A stretch of DNA of 64,000 bases from Bradyrhizobium sp. (lineage in GTDB: Bacteria > Pseudomonadota > Alphaproteobacteria > Rhizobiales > Xanthobacteraceae). This document shows, in pieces, positions 9,862-19,518 of the stretch; within the stretch, counting starts at the first letter, position 1; each line of letters starts with the position of its first letter. The position numbers and the translations under genes are program-made. The notes under the pieces are model-generated. The model was not told where the DNA came from. It made no database searches and saw nothing but the letters and a program-made list of their open reading frames with translations. The stretch covers positions 23,473 through 87,472 of the forward strand of contig NZ_DAHUXJ010000052.1 in the NCBI RefSeq assembly GCF_027307225.1, in the 5' to 3' direction.

Positions 9862-11049
9862 ATGAGCCGCCGCACTCGAAAACCCCTGGCCAAACGCCAT
9901 TCCGTCGATCGCCCGAAAGGCGAGAGGCCGTTTCGCTCGGCCGACAGCCGGCCGCATGGGCCCAGGCCCGGCGGAAAGCTCGTCAAGCGTCCTGCGGCCT
10001 CCGCGCCCCGGGCGCCGAAGCCTGTGGCGGCCGCAAGGGATGAGACGGCGCTGTTGCCCACCAGGGTGCAGATCGTGGTCGTCACGGCGGACGAGAACAA
10101 CATGCGCGTCGACCGCTTTCTGGAAGCGCGTTTTCCGGGCCTGTCGTTCTCCCACATCCAGCGCATCGTCCGTAAGGGTGAGTTGCGCGTCAACGGCAAG
10201 CGCGCCGACAGCAAGGATCGTCTCGAGGAAGGCCAGAGCGTTCGCATTCCGCCGCTCAAGCTGGATACGCCGCGCCCGACCGCGCATCTCTCGGAAGCAG
10301 GCGCCAAGACGCTCGCCGCGCTGAAGGAGATGACGCTCTACGAGGACGACGATGTTCTGGTTCTCAACAAGCCCGCGGGCCTTGCGGTGCAGGGCGGTTC
10401 CGGCACCACGCGCCATGTCGATCAGATGCTGGAGGTGATGCGCGACGCCAGGGGGCAGAAGCCACGCCTGGTGCATCGGCTCGACAAGGAAACTTCGGGC
10501 TGTCTTCTGATCGCGAAGACACGCTTTGCCGCGAGCGCCTTGACCGGCTCGTTCCGCCATCGCTCCGCGCGCAAGATCTACTGGGCGCTGGTCGCAGGCG
10601 TGCCGAAACCGAAGCAGGGCCGCATCTCGACCTATCTCGCCAAGGAAGAGAGCGAGGAAGACTCGATCATGCGGATCGCCGAGCATGGCGATGAGGGCGC
10701 AAGCCACGCCGTCACCTATTACGCGGTGGTGGAAACATCAGCCCAAAAGCTTGCCTGGGTTTCGCTGAAGCCGGTGACCGGACGGACGCACCAACTGCGC
10801 GCCCATATGGCCCATATCGACCACGCCATCGTTGGCGATCCCAAATATTTCAACAAGGAAAACTGGCAGTTGCCGGGTGGCTTGCAGAACCGGCTTCATC
10901 TTCTGGCGCGCCGGATCGTGATCCCGCATCCGCGCGGCGGCGTGATCGATGCGACCGCGCCATTGCCGCCGCATATGCTGCAATCATGGAACCTGCTCGG
11001 CCTCGAAGCCGACCGCTTCGATCCGATCGAACACGCGCCGGAAGAGTGA
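9862..11049 (+). CDS. RluC/RluD-family pseudouridine synthase
   Basis: Modifies uridines in 23S rRNA. The product has 395 residues from ATG 9862, which has GGAG ten bases upstream; an ATG at 9835 would add nine residues but lacks a ribosome binding site. A basic low-complexity N-terminus of about 60 residues is followed by an S4 RNA-binding domain (RVDRFLEARFPGLSFSHIQR) and the catalytic domain with VHRLDKETSGCLL holding the catalytic aspartate. GRTHQLRAHMAHIDHAIVGD is near the end. The long basic leader is longer than in E. coli RluC but common in this group. Confidence 0.92.
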   Translation: MSRRTRKPLAKRHSVDRPKGERPFRSADSRPHGPRPGGKLVKRPAASAPRAPKPVAAARDETALLPTRVQIVVVTADENNMRVDRFLEARFPGLSFSHIQRIVRKGELRVNGKRADSKDRLEEGQSVRIPPLKLDTPRPTAHLSEAGAKTLAALKEMTLYEDDDVLVLNKPAGLAVQGGSGTTRHVDQMLEVMRDARGQKPRLVHRLDKETSGCLLIAKTRFAASALTGSFRHRSARKIYWALVAGVPKPKQGRISTYLAKEESEEDSIMRIAEHGDEGASHAVTYYAVVETSAQKLAWVSLKPVTGRTHQLRAHMAHIDHAIVGDPKYFNKENWQLPGGLQNRLHLLARRIVIPHPRGGVIDATAPLPPHMLQSWNLLGLEADRFDPIEHAPEE

Positions 11050-11148
11050 GCGGGCGTCCTGCGCGGGTCCCCTGCGCAAGACCGATCAAGGAACGGTCGC
11101 AGCGATCGGCTATGGTCGGGCAGCTCAGTCCCCATCGGAGGTTTTGCG

Positions 11149-12337
11149 ATGATCGGTCATCGGCTCTGCGCGGCGGCCTTCTCAGGGCTTGTCGCTTTCG
11201 CCGTGGGCTCGTGGCCTGCCACGGGCGCGGAGACATTGGCGCTCGTCGGTGGCAGCGTCTATGCGTCGCCCGACGCTGCCCCGCTGGCCAATGCAGTCGT
11301 TGTGGCAAGCGGCGGGGCTATAAGCGCCATCGGCAGCGCGAGCGAGGTGCAGATTCCAAAGGACGCGCGCGTCATCGATTGCAGCGGAAAGACCATCGTT
11401 GCCGGCTTCTGGAACAGTCACGTCCATTTCACCGAAGCCGTCTGGCAAGGCGCGGCCAACGCGCCGGCCGCGCCGATGCTTTACCACCGTCTGGGATCTC
11501 GGTTCGGACCCGCGCGATCTGCTGGCGCTGCGTCGCCGCGTCAATGCGGGCGAGATCTCGGGTCCTAATATCTTGCTGGCCGGCGACATCTTTCCCAAGG
11601 GCGGCCATCCCGTCTATCTGCCACCGGAGATTCAATTGCCCGAAGCGGCAAATCCCGACCAAGCCGCGCAAATGGCGCGCGATGATTTGGCAATGGGCCT
11701 CGACGGCATGAAGCTATTTACCGGCGTCTATATGGGTGACAAGCCCGTGATCAATATGGACCCCGCCATCGCCAAAGCCGCCGTCGACGTGGCGCATGCG
11801 CAGGGCAGACGGGTGTTTGCCCATCCGCAAAACAGAACCGGCATGGAGACGGTGATTGCCGCCAAGGTCGACGTGATGGCGCATATCGTTCCCAGCGAAG
11901 CGGGTTATGCGCCGGAGCAACTTGCGAGCTTCAAGGAGCTGGGCACCGCGCTGATCCCGACGCTCTCGATGTTTTCGACCACGATTCCTGATTCCGCTTT
12001 GGCGGCCAGGGTGGTCCAAAACGGCGTCAGTCAGGTCAAGGCATTCTCGGATAACGGCGGCTTCATCCTTTTCGGGACGGATGTCGGATACATGAGACGC
12101 TACGACACATCGCTCGAATACGAGCTGATGCACCGCGCGCTTTCCGAGCGAGCCGTGCTCGCCTCGCTCACCACCAATCCGGCCAAATTCTTCAAAGCTG
12201 CGAGAAAAGGCAGGGTCGAGAAAGGATTTGACGCCGATCTCGTCGTTCTCGACGGCGATCCGGTGGCCGACGTAGGGAACCTGGCCAAGGTTGCCTACAC
12301 CATTCGCGCGGGCGAGATCATTTACCCGAAGCCGTAA
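11149..12337 (+). pseudogene. Amidohydrolase with a disrupting deletion/frameshift
   Basis: Metal-dependent hydrolase of the imidazolonepropionase-like amidohydrolase branch, split between two frames. The first part (ATG 11149) has a signal peptide and the N-terminal beta domain up to the metal motif NSHVHFTEAVWQ, then loses the frame at about 11470-11485. The second part resumes in the +2 frame at FTTVWDLGSDPRDLLALR and continues to the end (KVAYTIRAGEIIYPKP at 12335). In relatives about ten to fifteen residues bridge these segments, so a short out-of-frame deletion is more likely than a single-base error. The second half includes KLFTGVYMG, VFAHPQNRTG and LFGTDVGYM. Likely non-functional unless the assembly is wrong here. 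Confidence 0.8.
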
Positions 12338-12404
12338 CCATCTTGCGAAGGCGAGTGACGATAGCGAGGTTGCGCTTCCGCTTCATTGTGCCGACATACG
12401 GCTC

Positions 12405-12710
12405 ATGAGACGCTTTCTGATCGTTGGCAGCCTCGTCACGGCGGTTGCGCTAGGCGTGGGCCGGGTGTCCGCTCAGATCATTCCGCCTGCCGGGCGGCCG
12501 ATCATTCCATCACCGCCGCCTCTGCCCGGACCCAAGATCCAGGTCCCGGTGGTGCCGAAGATGGACGAATTGCCATCGCGAAATTATGTGCCCGGGCCGC
12601 GTCCGTCATTCAGCGACAAGATCACCACCTGCCTGGAAGAGGGCGCCGCAGCCGGATTGGGACCTGCCGACCGGGCGGCCTATGCGCGTGCCTGCGCCAA
12701 CAGCAGATAG
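12405..12710 (+). CDS. Small exported proline-rich protein
   Basis: 101 residues: signal peptide MRRFLIVGSLVTAVALGVGRVSAQ, then a proline-rich segment (IIPPAGRPIIPSPPPLPGPK) and a short helical C-terminus with two cysteines (TTCLEEGAAAGL and ARACANS) that could form a disulfide. ATG 12405 is preferred because it gives the signal peptide; the open frame extends upstream to 12291 over the end of the amidohydrolase. Function unknown. Confidence 0.7.
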   Translation: MRRFLIVGSLVTAVALGVGRVSAQIIPPAGRPIIPSPPPLPGPKIQVPVVPKMDELPSRNYVPGPRPSFSDKITTCLEEGAAAGLGPADRAAYARACANSR

Positions 12711-12773
12711 GCTCGCTTTTATTGCCGCCACGGGTGTCGTAATGAGGATTTAACGGAAACTGAAGCCGAGCCC

Positions 12774-13556
12774 ATGCGCGAATTATTCGACGAAGCTGCC
12801 AACCGATCCAACTCCAATCCGATGCAGGCGGCGCAACGCGCGGCGCGCGCGGTTCAGCGCAAGCGCTTCTATCAGGACACTGGCGTAGGTGAGGCTGACG
12901 GCGGTTTCACCGTCACGCTCGACGGCAAGGCTATCAAGACGCCGTCGGGCCGTACCGTGATCGTGCCGGTGCGTTCGCTCGCGGAAACGATCGCGGCGGA
13001 ATGGAACGCGCAAGGCGAGGTCATCGATCCCACGACCATGCCGGCGACGCGCTTTGCCAACAGTGTGGCGCAGGGGGTGACCGATAACGCGCAGGCGGTT
13101 GCGGACGATGTCGCGAAATATTTCGGCTCTGATCTCTTGTTCTACCGGGCCGGGCATCCCGAGGGGCTGGTGGCGCGCGAGGCCGAGCATTGGGACCCGA
13201 TCCTGTTCTGGGCCGCCGAGACGCTGGGCGCGCATTTCATGCTCGCTGAAGGCGGGATGCATGTCCGTCAGCCCGACCCGGCGATTGCCGCCGCGTGCGG
13301 AGCGTTGCCCGACGATCCCTGGGCCATCGCGGCGGTGCATGTGATCACCACCGTCACCGGATCGGCGCTGCTGGCACTGGCATTGTCCCATCGCGTGATC
13401 GATCCCGATCAGGCCTGGGCCGCCGCCCATGTCGATGAGGACTGGAACGCCGAACAATGGGGCGTGGACGAGGAAGCGGCGGCCCGAAAGGCGGCCAAAC
13501 TGGTCGATTTCAACGCGGCCACCGGCGTTCTTAAAGCGTTGCATCAAGGTGCATAG
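12774..13556 (+). CDS. ATP12-family F1-ATPase assembly chaperone
   Basis: Homologue of mitochondrial Atp12, which binds the F1 alpha subunit during ATP synthase assembly; found in alphaproteobacteria. The 260 residues include the typical core KRFYQDTGVGEADGGFTVTL, DGKAIKTPSGRTVIVP, the AEWNAQGEVIDPTTMPATRF block and LLFYRAGHPEGLVAREAEHWDP. The C-terminal region ends KLVDFNAATGVLKALHQGA. Length and all conserved blocks match the family. It is not adjacent to atp genes here. Confidence 0.93.
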   Translation: MRELFDEAANRSNSNPMQAAQRAARAVQRKRFYQDTGVGEADGGFTVTLDGKAIKTPSGRTVIVPVRSLAETIAAEWNAQGEVIDPTTMPATRFANSVAQGVTDNAQAVADDVAKYFGSDLLFYRAGHPEGLVAREAEHWDPILFWAAETLGAHFMLAEGGMHVRQPDPAIAAACGALPDDPWAIAAVHVITTVTGSALLALALSHRVIDPDQAWAAAHVDEDWNAEQWGVDEEAAARKAAKLVDFNAATGVLKALHQGA

Positions 13557-13625
13557 GCCTGTCGGTTAACGCCGGGTTTACGACACGCGGGCTAGCTTCG
13601 CCGGGTCTTTCCTCTCCGGTGAATC

Positions 13626-15539
13626 ATGGCGATCACGATCAATCCGGCTGTTCAGTCAACGACCGCTTCGGCGCCCAGCGCGGCGCCGAGCGGCGTCGTG
13701 CTGCAGGCGGGGCAGGTGATATCAGCGCAAGTCGTCCAGGTTCTTTCCAACGACCAGGTGCAGATCGCCATCGGTAACCAGACCATCGAGGCGGCAACGC
13801 AGGTGCCGCTTCAGGCCGGGCAGACGCTGCAATTGCTGGTCTCGCAAACACCAGGCGGAATTGGGCTCGCGATCGTCAACCAGCCGAGCACGGCGACCGG
13901 GCAGGCGAGCGCTGGCGCTTCCACGATTTCCAGTCCCGTCGTCACGCTATCGCCCTCGCTGGCCGCAAGCCTTGCCACCAACCTGACGCCGGATTTAGCG
14001 ACGCCAACGAGTGTGCTCACCCAGCTCGAGACGCTCGCGGTCTCAGTCGCGGCCCAGACGGCGGCGACGCAGCAGGCTTCGCTCGCGCCGCTCTTTGCCG
14101 ATCTGAATGCTGCAAGCTCGTTGCCGAACCTGCCGCCTCAGGTTCAGCAGGCGGCCGCGCAAGTGCTGGCGCAGCAGACCAGCCTCGACCAGAATCTCAC
14201 GGCCGACGCCCTCAAGCAGGCGTTCCAGTCATCCGGATTGTTTCTGGAAACCTCGCTCGCATCGGGATCGGCGTCGTTGTCGAACGGCGTGGTGTCCGAT
14301 CTCAAGGCGGCTTTGATCGTGCTGCGGCAGGCACTGACGTCGGCGCTTTCGAATGTGGCGGAAAGCACCGGCACGGTTGCGACCGCATCCATATCCGCAC
14401 CGCAACCCGGTGCGTCGCAAGCGACTGCGACGTCAGGGACGCCGCCGCCGCCCGGCACAGCAACAGCCGACCCCTTGACAATCCTTGCGAGCGGCGTGGT
14501 CCCAACGCCGGCTGCGGCGAGCATAGCGGCGCAAGGGACGGCAACAGTTGCAGCCGCGATCGAAGCGAGCCAACTAACGGTTCAGGCCGTGCCCGCGGCG
14601 GTCGCGGCCGAGCTCGCGCCGCAGGAAGCGCTTGCCGGCGCGCCGTCGATTGTGCCGCAGGCGAGCTCTTCAACGGCAACGGCAACGGCTTCAACCCAAG
14701 GCACCGCGTCAGCAACGCTTGCCCAAATCCTCGATCTCGCGGCAGGCAGTCAAAACCTTGTTACCGCGGCAGCGCCGGGGGACGCGGCGCGATCGGCAAT
14801 GTCGAGCGCAGCGCTCAACCTGTTGCAGGAAGTGATTCGGGCCTCGCCGCTCGCCGTCACCAACCTCCTGCAGTTCGTGTCCGAGAATAGTCAGGCGCTG
14901 GCGCTCTTGCCGCTGGTCGCTGGCGTGCGGACGACAGACGATGCGGAGTTCGCCCGCGCCAATTTGCCGCCGCCGCCGATCAATGGCGCCTTGCCTTCGG
15001 CGCAAGCGGTCGCGCCAGCCATGCTCTCGGCGCGTACGCCACTGGAGGCGGCGTTGCAGCATCTGCTCGCCGATACCGACGGTGCGCTGGCGCGGCAAAC
15101 GCTGTTGCAGATTGCCTCGCTGCCGGGACAGGCTGGCGATCCCTCGGCCACGCGGATCGATCCTTCCATGCCGCGCTGGAATTTCGAAATTCCGTTCGCG
15201 ACCCCGCAGGGAACGGCGATGGCGCAATTCGAGATTTCGCGTGATGGCGGCGGCCGCGAGACGCCTGCCGCCAAGGCGACCTGGCGAGCGCGCTTTTCGC
15301 TGGATGTCGAGCCTGCGGGCCCGGTGCACGCGCTGGTTTCGCTGAACGGCGATCGCACATCGGTGCGGATGTGGGCCGAGCGGCCGGCGACCGCCTCGCA
15401 ATTGCGGGCAGGGGTTTCGCAACTGACGCAAGCGTTGAGCCGCGCCGAACTGACGCCCGGCGATATCGTGGTCCGCGATGGTGCACCCTCGCAAGCAGCG
15501 CCGGCATCGGCCGGCCATTTCCTGAATCGGGCATCATGA
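13626..15539 (+). CDS. Flagellar hook-length control (FliK)-like protein
   Basis: 637 residues, mostly low-complexity Ala/Thr/Ser/Gln sequence with no visible fold, ending in a Flg_hook-type C-terminal domain (about residues 505-620). That domain shows [40 protein letters not shown] and [20 protein letters not shown]. In FliK this domain interacts with FlhB to switch export specificity. The gene overlaps by three bases with a FlhB-tail protein at 15536, so the two natural partners are coupled although no other flagellar gene is in the window. It may serve a secondary flagellar system or another export apparatus. Confidence 0.82.
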   Translation: MAITINPAVQSTTASAPSAAPSGVVLQAGQVISAQVVQVLSNDQVQIAIGNQTIEAATQVPLQAGQTLQLLVSQTPGGIGLAIVNQPSTATGQASAGASTISSPVVTLSPSLAASLATNLTPDLATPTSVLTQLETLAVSVAAQTAATQQASLAPLFADLNAASSLPNLPPQVQQAAAQVLAQQTSLDQNLTADALKQAFQSSGLFLETSLASGSASLSNGVVSDLKAALIVLRQALTSALSNVAESTGTVATASISAPQPGASQATATSGTPPPPGTATADPLTILASGVVPTPAAASIAAQGTATVAAAIEASQLTVQAVPAAVAAELAPQEALAGAPSIVPQASSSTATATASTQGTASATLAQILDLAAGSQNLVTAAAPGDAARSAMSSAALNLLQEVIRASPLAVTNLLQFVSENSQALALLPLVAGVRTTDDAEFARANLPPPPINGALPSAQAVAPAMLSARTPLEAALQHLLADTDGALARQTLLQIASLPGQAGDPSATRIDPSMPRWNFEIPFATPQGTAMAQFEISRDGGGRETPAAKATWRARFSLDVEPAGPVHALVSLNGDRTSVRMWAERPATASQLRAGVSQLTQALSRAELTPGDIVVRDGAPSQAAPASAGHFLNRAS

Positions 15540-15802
15540 GCGAGAGCAAGAAGAGCCAGCTCGCGGTCGCCCTGCATTACGATCGCACCGGTGCGCCGCG
15601 CGTCGTCGCCAAAGGCAAAGGCACGCTTGGCGAGAAGATTATCGAGGTCGCCAGGGCCAACAATATTCCGATCGAGGAAAACGAGGTGCTGGCCGGCGCG
15701 CTTTCGAACGTCGAACTCGGCGAGGAAATCCCGGCCGAGCTCTACAAGGCGGTCGCCGAAGTTCTGGTCTTCGTGTTGCGGCTGTCCGGCCGGGTGCGCT
15801 GA
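15536..15802 (+). CDS. FlhB C-terminal-domain homologue (FlhX/EscU-type)
   Basis: 88-residue cytoplasmic protein equivalent to the export-switch domain of FlhB/YscU without the membrane part. Key blocks are [20 protein letters not shown] and [20 protein letters not shown], matching the FlhB segment around and after the autocleavage loop. The NPTH cleavage motif itself is absent, as in other free-standing homologues. ATG 15536 overlaps the FliK-like stop. The context supports joint action with that protein. Confidence 0.88.
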   Translation: MSESKKSQLAVALHYDRTGAPRVVAKGKGTLGEKIIEVARANNIPIEENEVLAGALSNVELGEEIPAELYKAVAEVLVFVLRLSGRVR

Positions 15803-15913
15803 CAGCAGGGAGCGATGTCATCGTTTCACCACGAAAAGGCGGGCATCTTCGCCGGTCGTTTCGTAATATGGAAAACCCATGATCACATGTCGCCATGTCC
15901 CTGCGAGGCTGAG

Positions 15914-16336
15914 ATGACGGATGCAGCCCATAGTTCCGCGCCGAGACCCCTCAGTGAAATCGCAAGCTTCCACGCCCATGTCTATTACGATGCTGCGACA
16001 CGAACCGAGGCCGAGCGATTGCGTCAGTGGATCGGGGAGCGCTTTTCGGTGACTCTCGGCCGCTGGCACGATGCCAAGGTTGGTCCGCACGATCAATCGA
16101 TGTATCAGGTCGCCTTTGCGACGGAGGTGTTTCCGGCGCTCGTGCCCTGGCTGATGCTCAACCACGGGCGGCTGAGCATTCTGGTTCATCCGAACACGGC
16201 CAATCCGCGCCGCGACCATCTCGCCGATCCGGTCTGGATCGGGGCCGCACTTGCGGTGCATGGCGAAATCCTTCCCGAAGAGGCCGAGAAGGAAGAAGCG
16301 CTGCCACCCAACACGAACCCGGTGCTCAAGCCGTAG
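15914..16336 (+). CDS. DOPA 4,5-dioxygenase family protein
   Basis: 140 residues from ATG 15914. Conserved motifs are IASFHAHVYYD near the N-terminus and LVPWLMLNHGRLSILVHPNT, with the DOPA-dioxygenase histidines (FHAHVYY, GPHDQSM, NHG, LVHPNT). In plants and fungi such enzymes cleave the catechol ring of DOPA; bacterial members are mostly uncharacterised ring-cleavage enzymes. The frame is open to 15815 but GAGGCTGAG precedes ATG 15914. Substrate unknown. Confidence 0.85.
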   Translation: MTDAAHSSAPRPLSEIASFHAHVYYDAATRTEAERLRQWIGERFSVTLGRWHDAKVGPHDQSMYQVAFATEVFPALVPWLMLNHGRLSILVHPNTANPRRDHLADPVWIGAALAVHGEILPEEAEKEEALPPNTNPVLKP

Positions 16337-16488
16337 TCGGGTGGCACTCCTCAAGCGATTGCCGGCGTGGATCGCGAAGGCTGCGCGGAAAAATTCTGGC
16401 CCGGTGCGGCGCTGGTGCGAGCTGTGACGGTAAACTAGACTTCGGCGCCTTTGACCCGCCAGAACAACAAAACAAGCCGGAGGAAATC

Positions 16489-17142
16489 ATGAGATCTGCT
16501 CTTCTCTCGTCGTCGATGATGCTGGCCGCAGCCGGTGGCTGGGTTGCCGCGACGATGTTTGCGCCGTCTGCGACCGGCAAGGAGCCGCGCTTTCCGCAGC
16601 TCTCCATGGACGAACTCGACGATGCGCAAAAGCCGCTCGGCGAGAAGATCATGAAGATTTCGAGCGTCGGAATCGGCGGTCCCTACAACACGCTGCTGCG
16701 CAGCCCCGTGCTCGGCCAGCGCCTGTTCGATCTGTTTCATTATCTGCGCTGGGAGACATCGGTCCCGATCAAGCTCAACGAGCTCGCGATCATCGTCATC
16801 GCCCGGCATTGGCGCTCGCAGGTCGAATGGTTCGCGCATGCGCCGCTCGCGGCCAACGCTGGCCTCAAGGCGGAGACCATCGCCGAACTCAAGGAAGGCA
16901 AGCGGCCGTCGGGCATGGCCGAGGACGAGGCCGTCGTCTACGATTTCGTCACCGAACTCACAGCGAAGCAAAAAGTCTCCGACGAAACCTTCGCGCGGGC
17001 GAGGAAGGCGTTTAGCGATCAGCAGATCGTCGACCTGACGGCGGTTGCCGGCAACTACGTGATGGTCGCGATGATGCTGGCGATGGCAGAGCAGACCGTG
17101 CCTCCCGGCAAGGAGCCGCCGTTCAAGGACGGAGAGGAGTGA
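16489..17142 (+). CDS. Carboxymuconolactone decarboxylase (CMD)-family protein, exported form
   Basis: 217 residues. An N-terminal hydrophobic stretch MRSALLSSSMMLAAAGGWVAATMFAP looks like a signal peptide or anchor. The AhpD/CMD-like fold follows: RSPVLGQRLFDLFHYLRWET, LNELAIIVIARHWRSQVEWFAHAP, and QQIVDLTAVAGNYVMVAMML. The CxxC redox pair of AhpD is absent; the position reads SQVEWFAH, so a peroxidase role is unlikely. A good GGAGG site precedes ATG 16489. Function unknown. Confidence 0.87.
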   Translation: MRSALLSSSMMLAAAGGWVAATMFAPSATGKEPRFPQLSMDELDDAQKPLGEKIMKISSVGIGGPYNTLLRSPVLGQRLFDLFHYLRWETSVPIKLNELAIIVIARHWRSQVEWFAHAPLAANAGLKAETIAELKEGKRPSGMAEDEAVVYDFVTELTAKQKVSDETFARARKAFSDQQIVDLTAVAGNYVMVAMMLAMAEQTVPPGKEPPFKDGEE

Positions 17143-17158
17143 CGCGAGTATCACGAGC

Positions 17159-17240
17159 GTCATTCCGGGGCGCCTCGTTAGAGGCGAACCCGGAATCTCG
17201 AGATTCCGGGTCTGGTGCTTGCGCACCATCCCGGAATGAC
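17159..17240. repeat. Palindromic intergenic repeat (GTCATTCCGGG family), copy 2
   Basis: Opens GTCATTCCGGGGCG and closes CATCCCGGAATGAC, with the internal palindrome CCCGGAATCTCGAGATTCCG also present in copy 1. It lies directly after the CMD-family gene. Confidence 0.85.
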
Positions 17241-17285
17241 AATCTGAATATCGGTCAAGCCGGGCGATGACAGGCCGTAGGGCAC

Positions 17286-17363
17286 GTAGGATGGGTTGAG
17301 GCGATACCCATCATTCGGCGTCTGGAAGCGATGGGTTTCGCAAAATTGCTCAACCCATCCTAC
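17286..17363. repeat. Palindromic element with perfect 15-bp terminal inverted repeats
   Basis: GTAGGATGGGTTGAG at 17286-17300 is perfectly matched by CTCAACCCATCCTAC at 17349-17363. The interior holds further copies of the same core (ACCCATC, GATGGGT). A compact non-coding mobile-type repeat or strong hairpin between convergent genes. Confidence 0.8.
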
Positions 17364-17366
17364 AGT

Positions 17367-17771
17367 TCACACGCCCCGTCCAAGCCGCCCCAGGTGGGTG
17401 AAGCCGAAGCCCGCCTGGTATTTCAGCCCGTAGCCGAGCGCGCGATCGATGCCGATATGCGACAGCCAGATCAGCGCCAGCGACAGCACCAGCGGCCGAG
17501 CAAAGCCGAGGCCGATCGTCAGCATGGCCATCGGGACGATCGTGCTGTGCATGGCGTTATAGGCCCAGGCACCGGCTTTCGGGCCCGCCAGATAGCACAG
17601 GAAGCTGAGATCGGGCGCCAGAAACAGGACCACATAGAGCCACCACGGGCCGCCCCAGCGCGAATACGCCAGCGTCGCGCCGGCAAACAGCGCCAGCCCT
17701 TCCAGGCGAAGTAGCGTCCGTACCCCGCCCGATATGCTCCCGGTTGTCTCAATGTTTGCAGTGTCCGTCAT
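17367..17771 (-). CDS. DUF4260 family membrane protein
   Basis: 134-residue integral membrane protein. The family signatures are WWLYVVLFLAPDLSFLCYLAGP in the middle and LIWLSHIGIDRALGYGLKYQ with THLGRLGR at the C-terminus. About four hydrophobic helices. The start at 17771 (MTDTANIET) fits the family; the longer open frame to 17894 runs into the promoter region of the carboxylase gene. No biochemical function is established for the family. Confidence 0.9.
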   Translation of the reverse strand: MTDTANIETTGSISGGVRTLLRLEGLALFAGATLAYSRWGGPWWLYVVLFLAPDLSFLCYLAGPKAGAWAYNAMHSTIVPMAMLTIGLGFARPLVLSLALIWLSHIGIDRALGYGLKYQAGFGFTHLGRLGRGV

Positions 17772-17950
17772 CGGTCTCACCCGTTGGAAACCGGCGGTAT
17801 AACGGATCAGCTCGGGCGCTGCCAACCGGTCAGCGATAAGCTCACCGAATGGGGGACATAACCGCAATGGAGACGTTTCCCGCCGGTGAACCACCGTGTT
17901 AGAACCCGATCCAATCGGGTTTTGAACGCAAAAGCGGGCTGGAAGCGGCG

Positions 17951-19483
17951 ATGAAGGACATTCTGGATACCCTTGAAGAACGGCGCGCGGGCGCCCGGGT
18001 CGGCGGCGGCGAGAAGCGCATCACGGCACAGCATGCCCGCGGCAAGCTGACCGCGCGGGAGCGAATCGAGCTTCTGCTCGACAAGGGCAGCTTCGAGGAG
18101 TTCGACATGTTCGTCGAACACCGCTCGACCGAGTTCGGCATGGAGAAGACCAAGGTGCCGGGCGACGGCGTCGTCACCGGCTGGGGCACCGTCAACGGCC
18201 GCAAGACCTTCGTGTTCGCCAAGGATTTTACCGTGTTCGGCGGCTCGCTCTCCGAAACCCACGCGCTGAAAATTACAAAACTTCAGGACATGGCGATGAA
18301 GGCGAGGGCGCCGATCATCGGGCTTTACGATGCGGGCGGCGCGCGCATCCAGGAAGGCGTCGCCGCGCTCGCCGGCTATTCCTACGTGTTTCGCCGCAAC
18401 GTGATTGCCTCGGGCGTGATCCCGCAGATCTCCGTCATCATGGGCCCGTGCGCGGGCGGCGACGTCTATTCGCCGGCCATGACCGACTTCATCTTCATGG
18501 TGAAGAACACGAGCTACATGTTTGTCACCGGCCCGGACGTGGTGAAGACCGTCACCAACGAGGTGGTGACGGCGGAAGAACTCGGCGGCGCATCGGTGCA
18601 TGCGACGCGTTCGTCGATTGCGGACGGCGCGTTCGAGAACGATGTCGAGACGCTGTTGCAGATGCGGCGGTTGATCGACTTCCTGCCGTCGAACAACACC
18701 GACGGTGTGCCGGAATGGCCGAGCTTCGACGACATCGAGCGCGTCGACCTCTCGCTCGACACGCTGATCCCCGACAACCCCAACAAGCCCTACGACATGA
18801 AGGAATTGATCCTCAAGGTCGTCGACGAAGGCGACTTCTTCGAAATCTCGGATGCGTTCGCGAAAAACATCGTCACCGGCTTTGGCCGCATCGCCGGCCG
18901 CACGGTCGGCTTTGTCGCCAACCAGCCGATCGTGCTGGCGGGCGTGCTCGACAGCGATGCCTCGCGCAAGGCGGCGCGCTTTGTGCGCTTCTGCGACGCC
19001 TTCAACATCCCGATCGTCACCTTTGTCGACGTGCCCGGATTTTTGCCCGGTACCGCGCAGGAATATGGCGGCCTGATCAAGCACGGCGCGAAGCTATTGT
19101 TCGCCTACTCACAATGCACCGTGCCACTGGTGACGGTGATCACGCGCAAGGCCTATGGCGGCGCATTCGACGTGATGGCGTCCAAGGAAATCGGCGCCGA
19201 CATGAATTACGCCTGGCCGACGGCGCAGATCGCGGTGATGGGCGCCAAGGGCGCGGTCGAGATCATCTTCCGCGCCGACCTGAACGACGCGAGCAAGATC
19301 GCCGAGCGCACAAAAGAATATGAGGATCGCTTCCTGTCGCCCTTCATCGCCGCCGAGCGCGGCTATATCGACGACGTCATCATGCCGCATTCGACCCGCC
19401 GCCGCATTGCTCGCGCACTCGCCATGCTGCGCGACAAGCACGTCGAGACGCCGGCGAAGAAGCACGATAATCTGCCGTTGTGA
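17951..19483 (+). CDS. pccB: Acyl-CoA (propionyl-CoA) carboxylase, carboxyltransferase beta subunit
   Basis: Transfers the carboxyl group from biotin to an acyl-CoA; with a biotinylated alpha subunit it makes methylmalonyl-CoA from propionyl-CoA. The 510 residues start [14 protein letters not shown] and show the N-half oxyanion region ([17 protein letters not shown]), [16 protein letters not shown], and the C-half region [20 protein letters not shown] and [20 protein letters not shown]. Length matches PccB (about 510). The alpha subunit is not in this window. Propionyl-CoA is the usual substrate for this subtype but is not proven by sequence. Confidence 0.93.
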   Translation: MKDILDTLEERRAGARVGGGEKRITAQHARGKLTARERIELLLDKGSFEEFDMFVEHRSTEFGMEKTKVPGDGVVTGWGTVNGRKTFVFAKDFTVFGGSLSETHALKITKLQDMAMKARAPIIGLYDAGGARIQEGVAALAGYSYVFRRNVIASGVIPQISVIMGPCAGGDVYSPAMTDFIFMVKNTSYMFVTGPDVVKTVTNEVVTAEELGGASVHATRSSIADGAFENDVETLLQMRRLIDFLPSNNTDGVPEWPSFDDIERVDLSLDTLIPDNPNKPYDMKELILKVVDEGDFFEISDAFAKNIVTGFGRIAGRTVGFVANQPIVLAGVLDSDASRKAARFVRFCDAFNIPIVTFVDVPGFLPGTAQEYGGLIKHGAKLLFAYSQCTVPLVTVITRKAYGGAFDVMASKEIGADMNYAWPTAQIAVMGAKGAVEIIFRADLNDASKIAERTKEYEDRFLSPFIAAERGYIDDVIMPHSTRRRIARALAMLRDKHVETPAKKHDNLPL

Positions 19484-19518
19484 GAAATTGAGAGCGCCGG
19501 CCGAAAGCGCTGCAGTAG

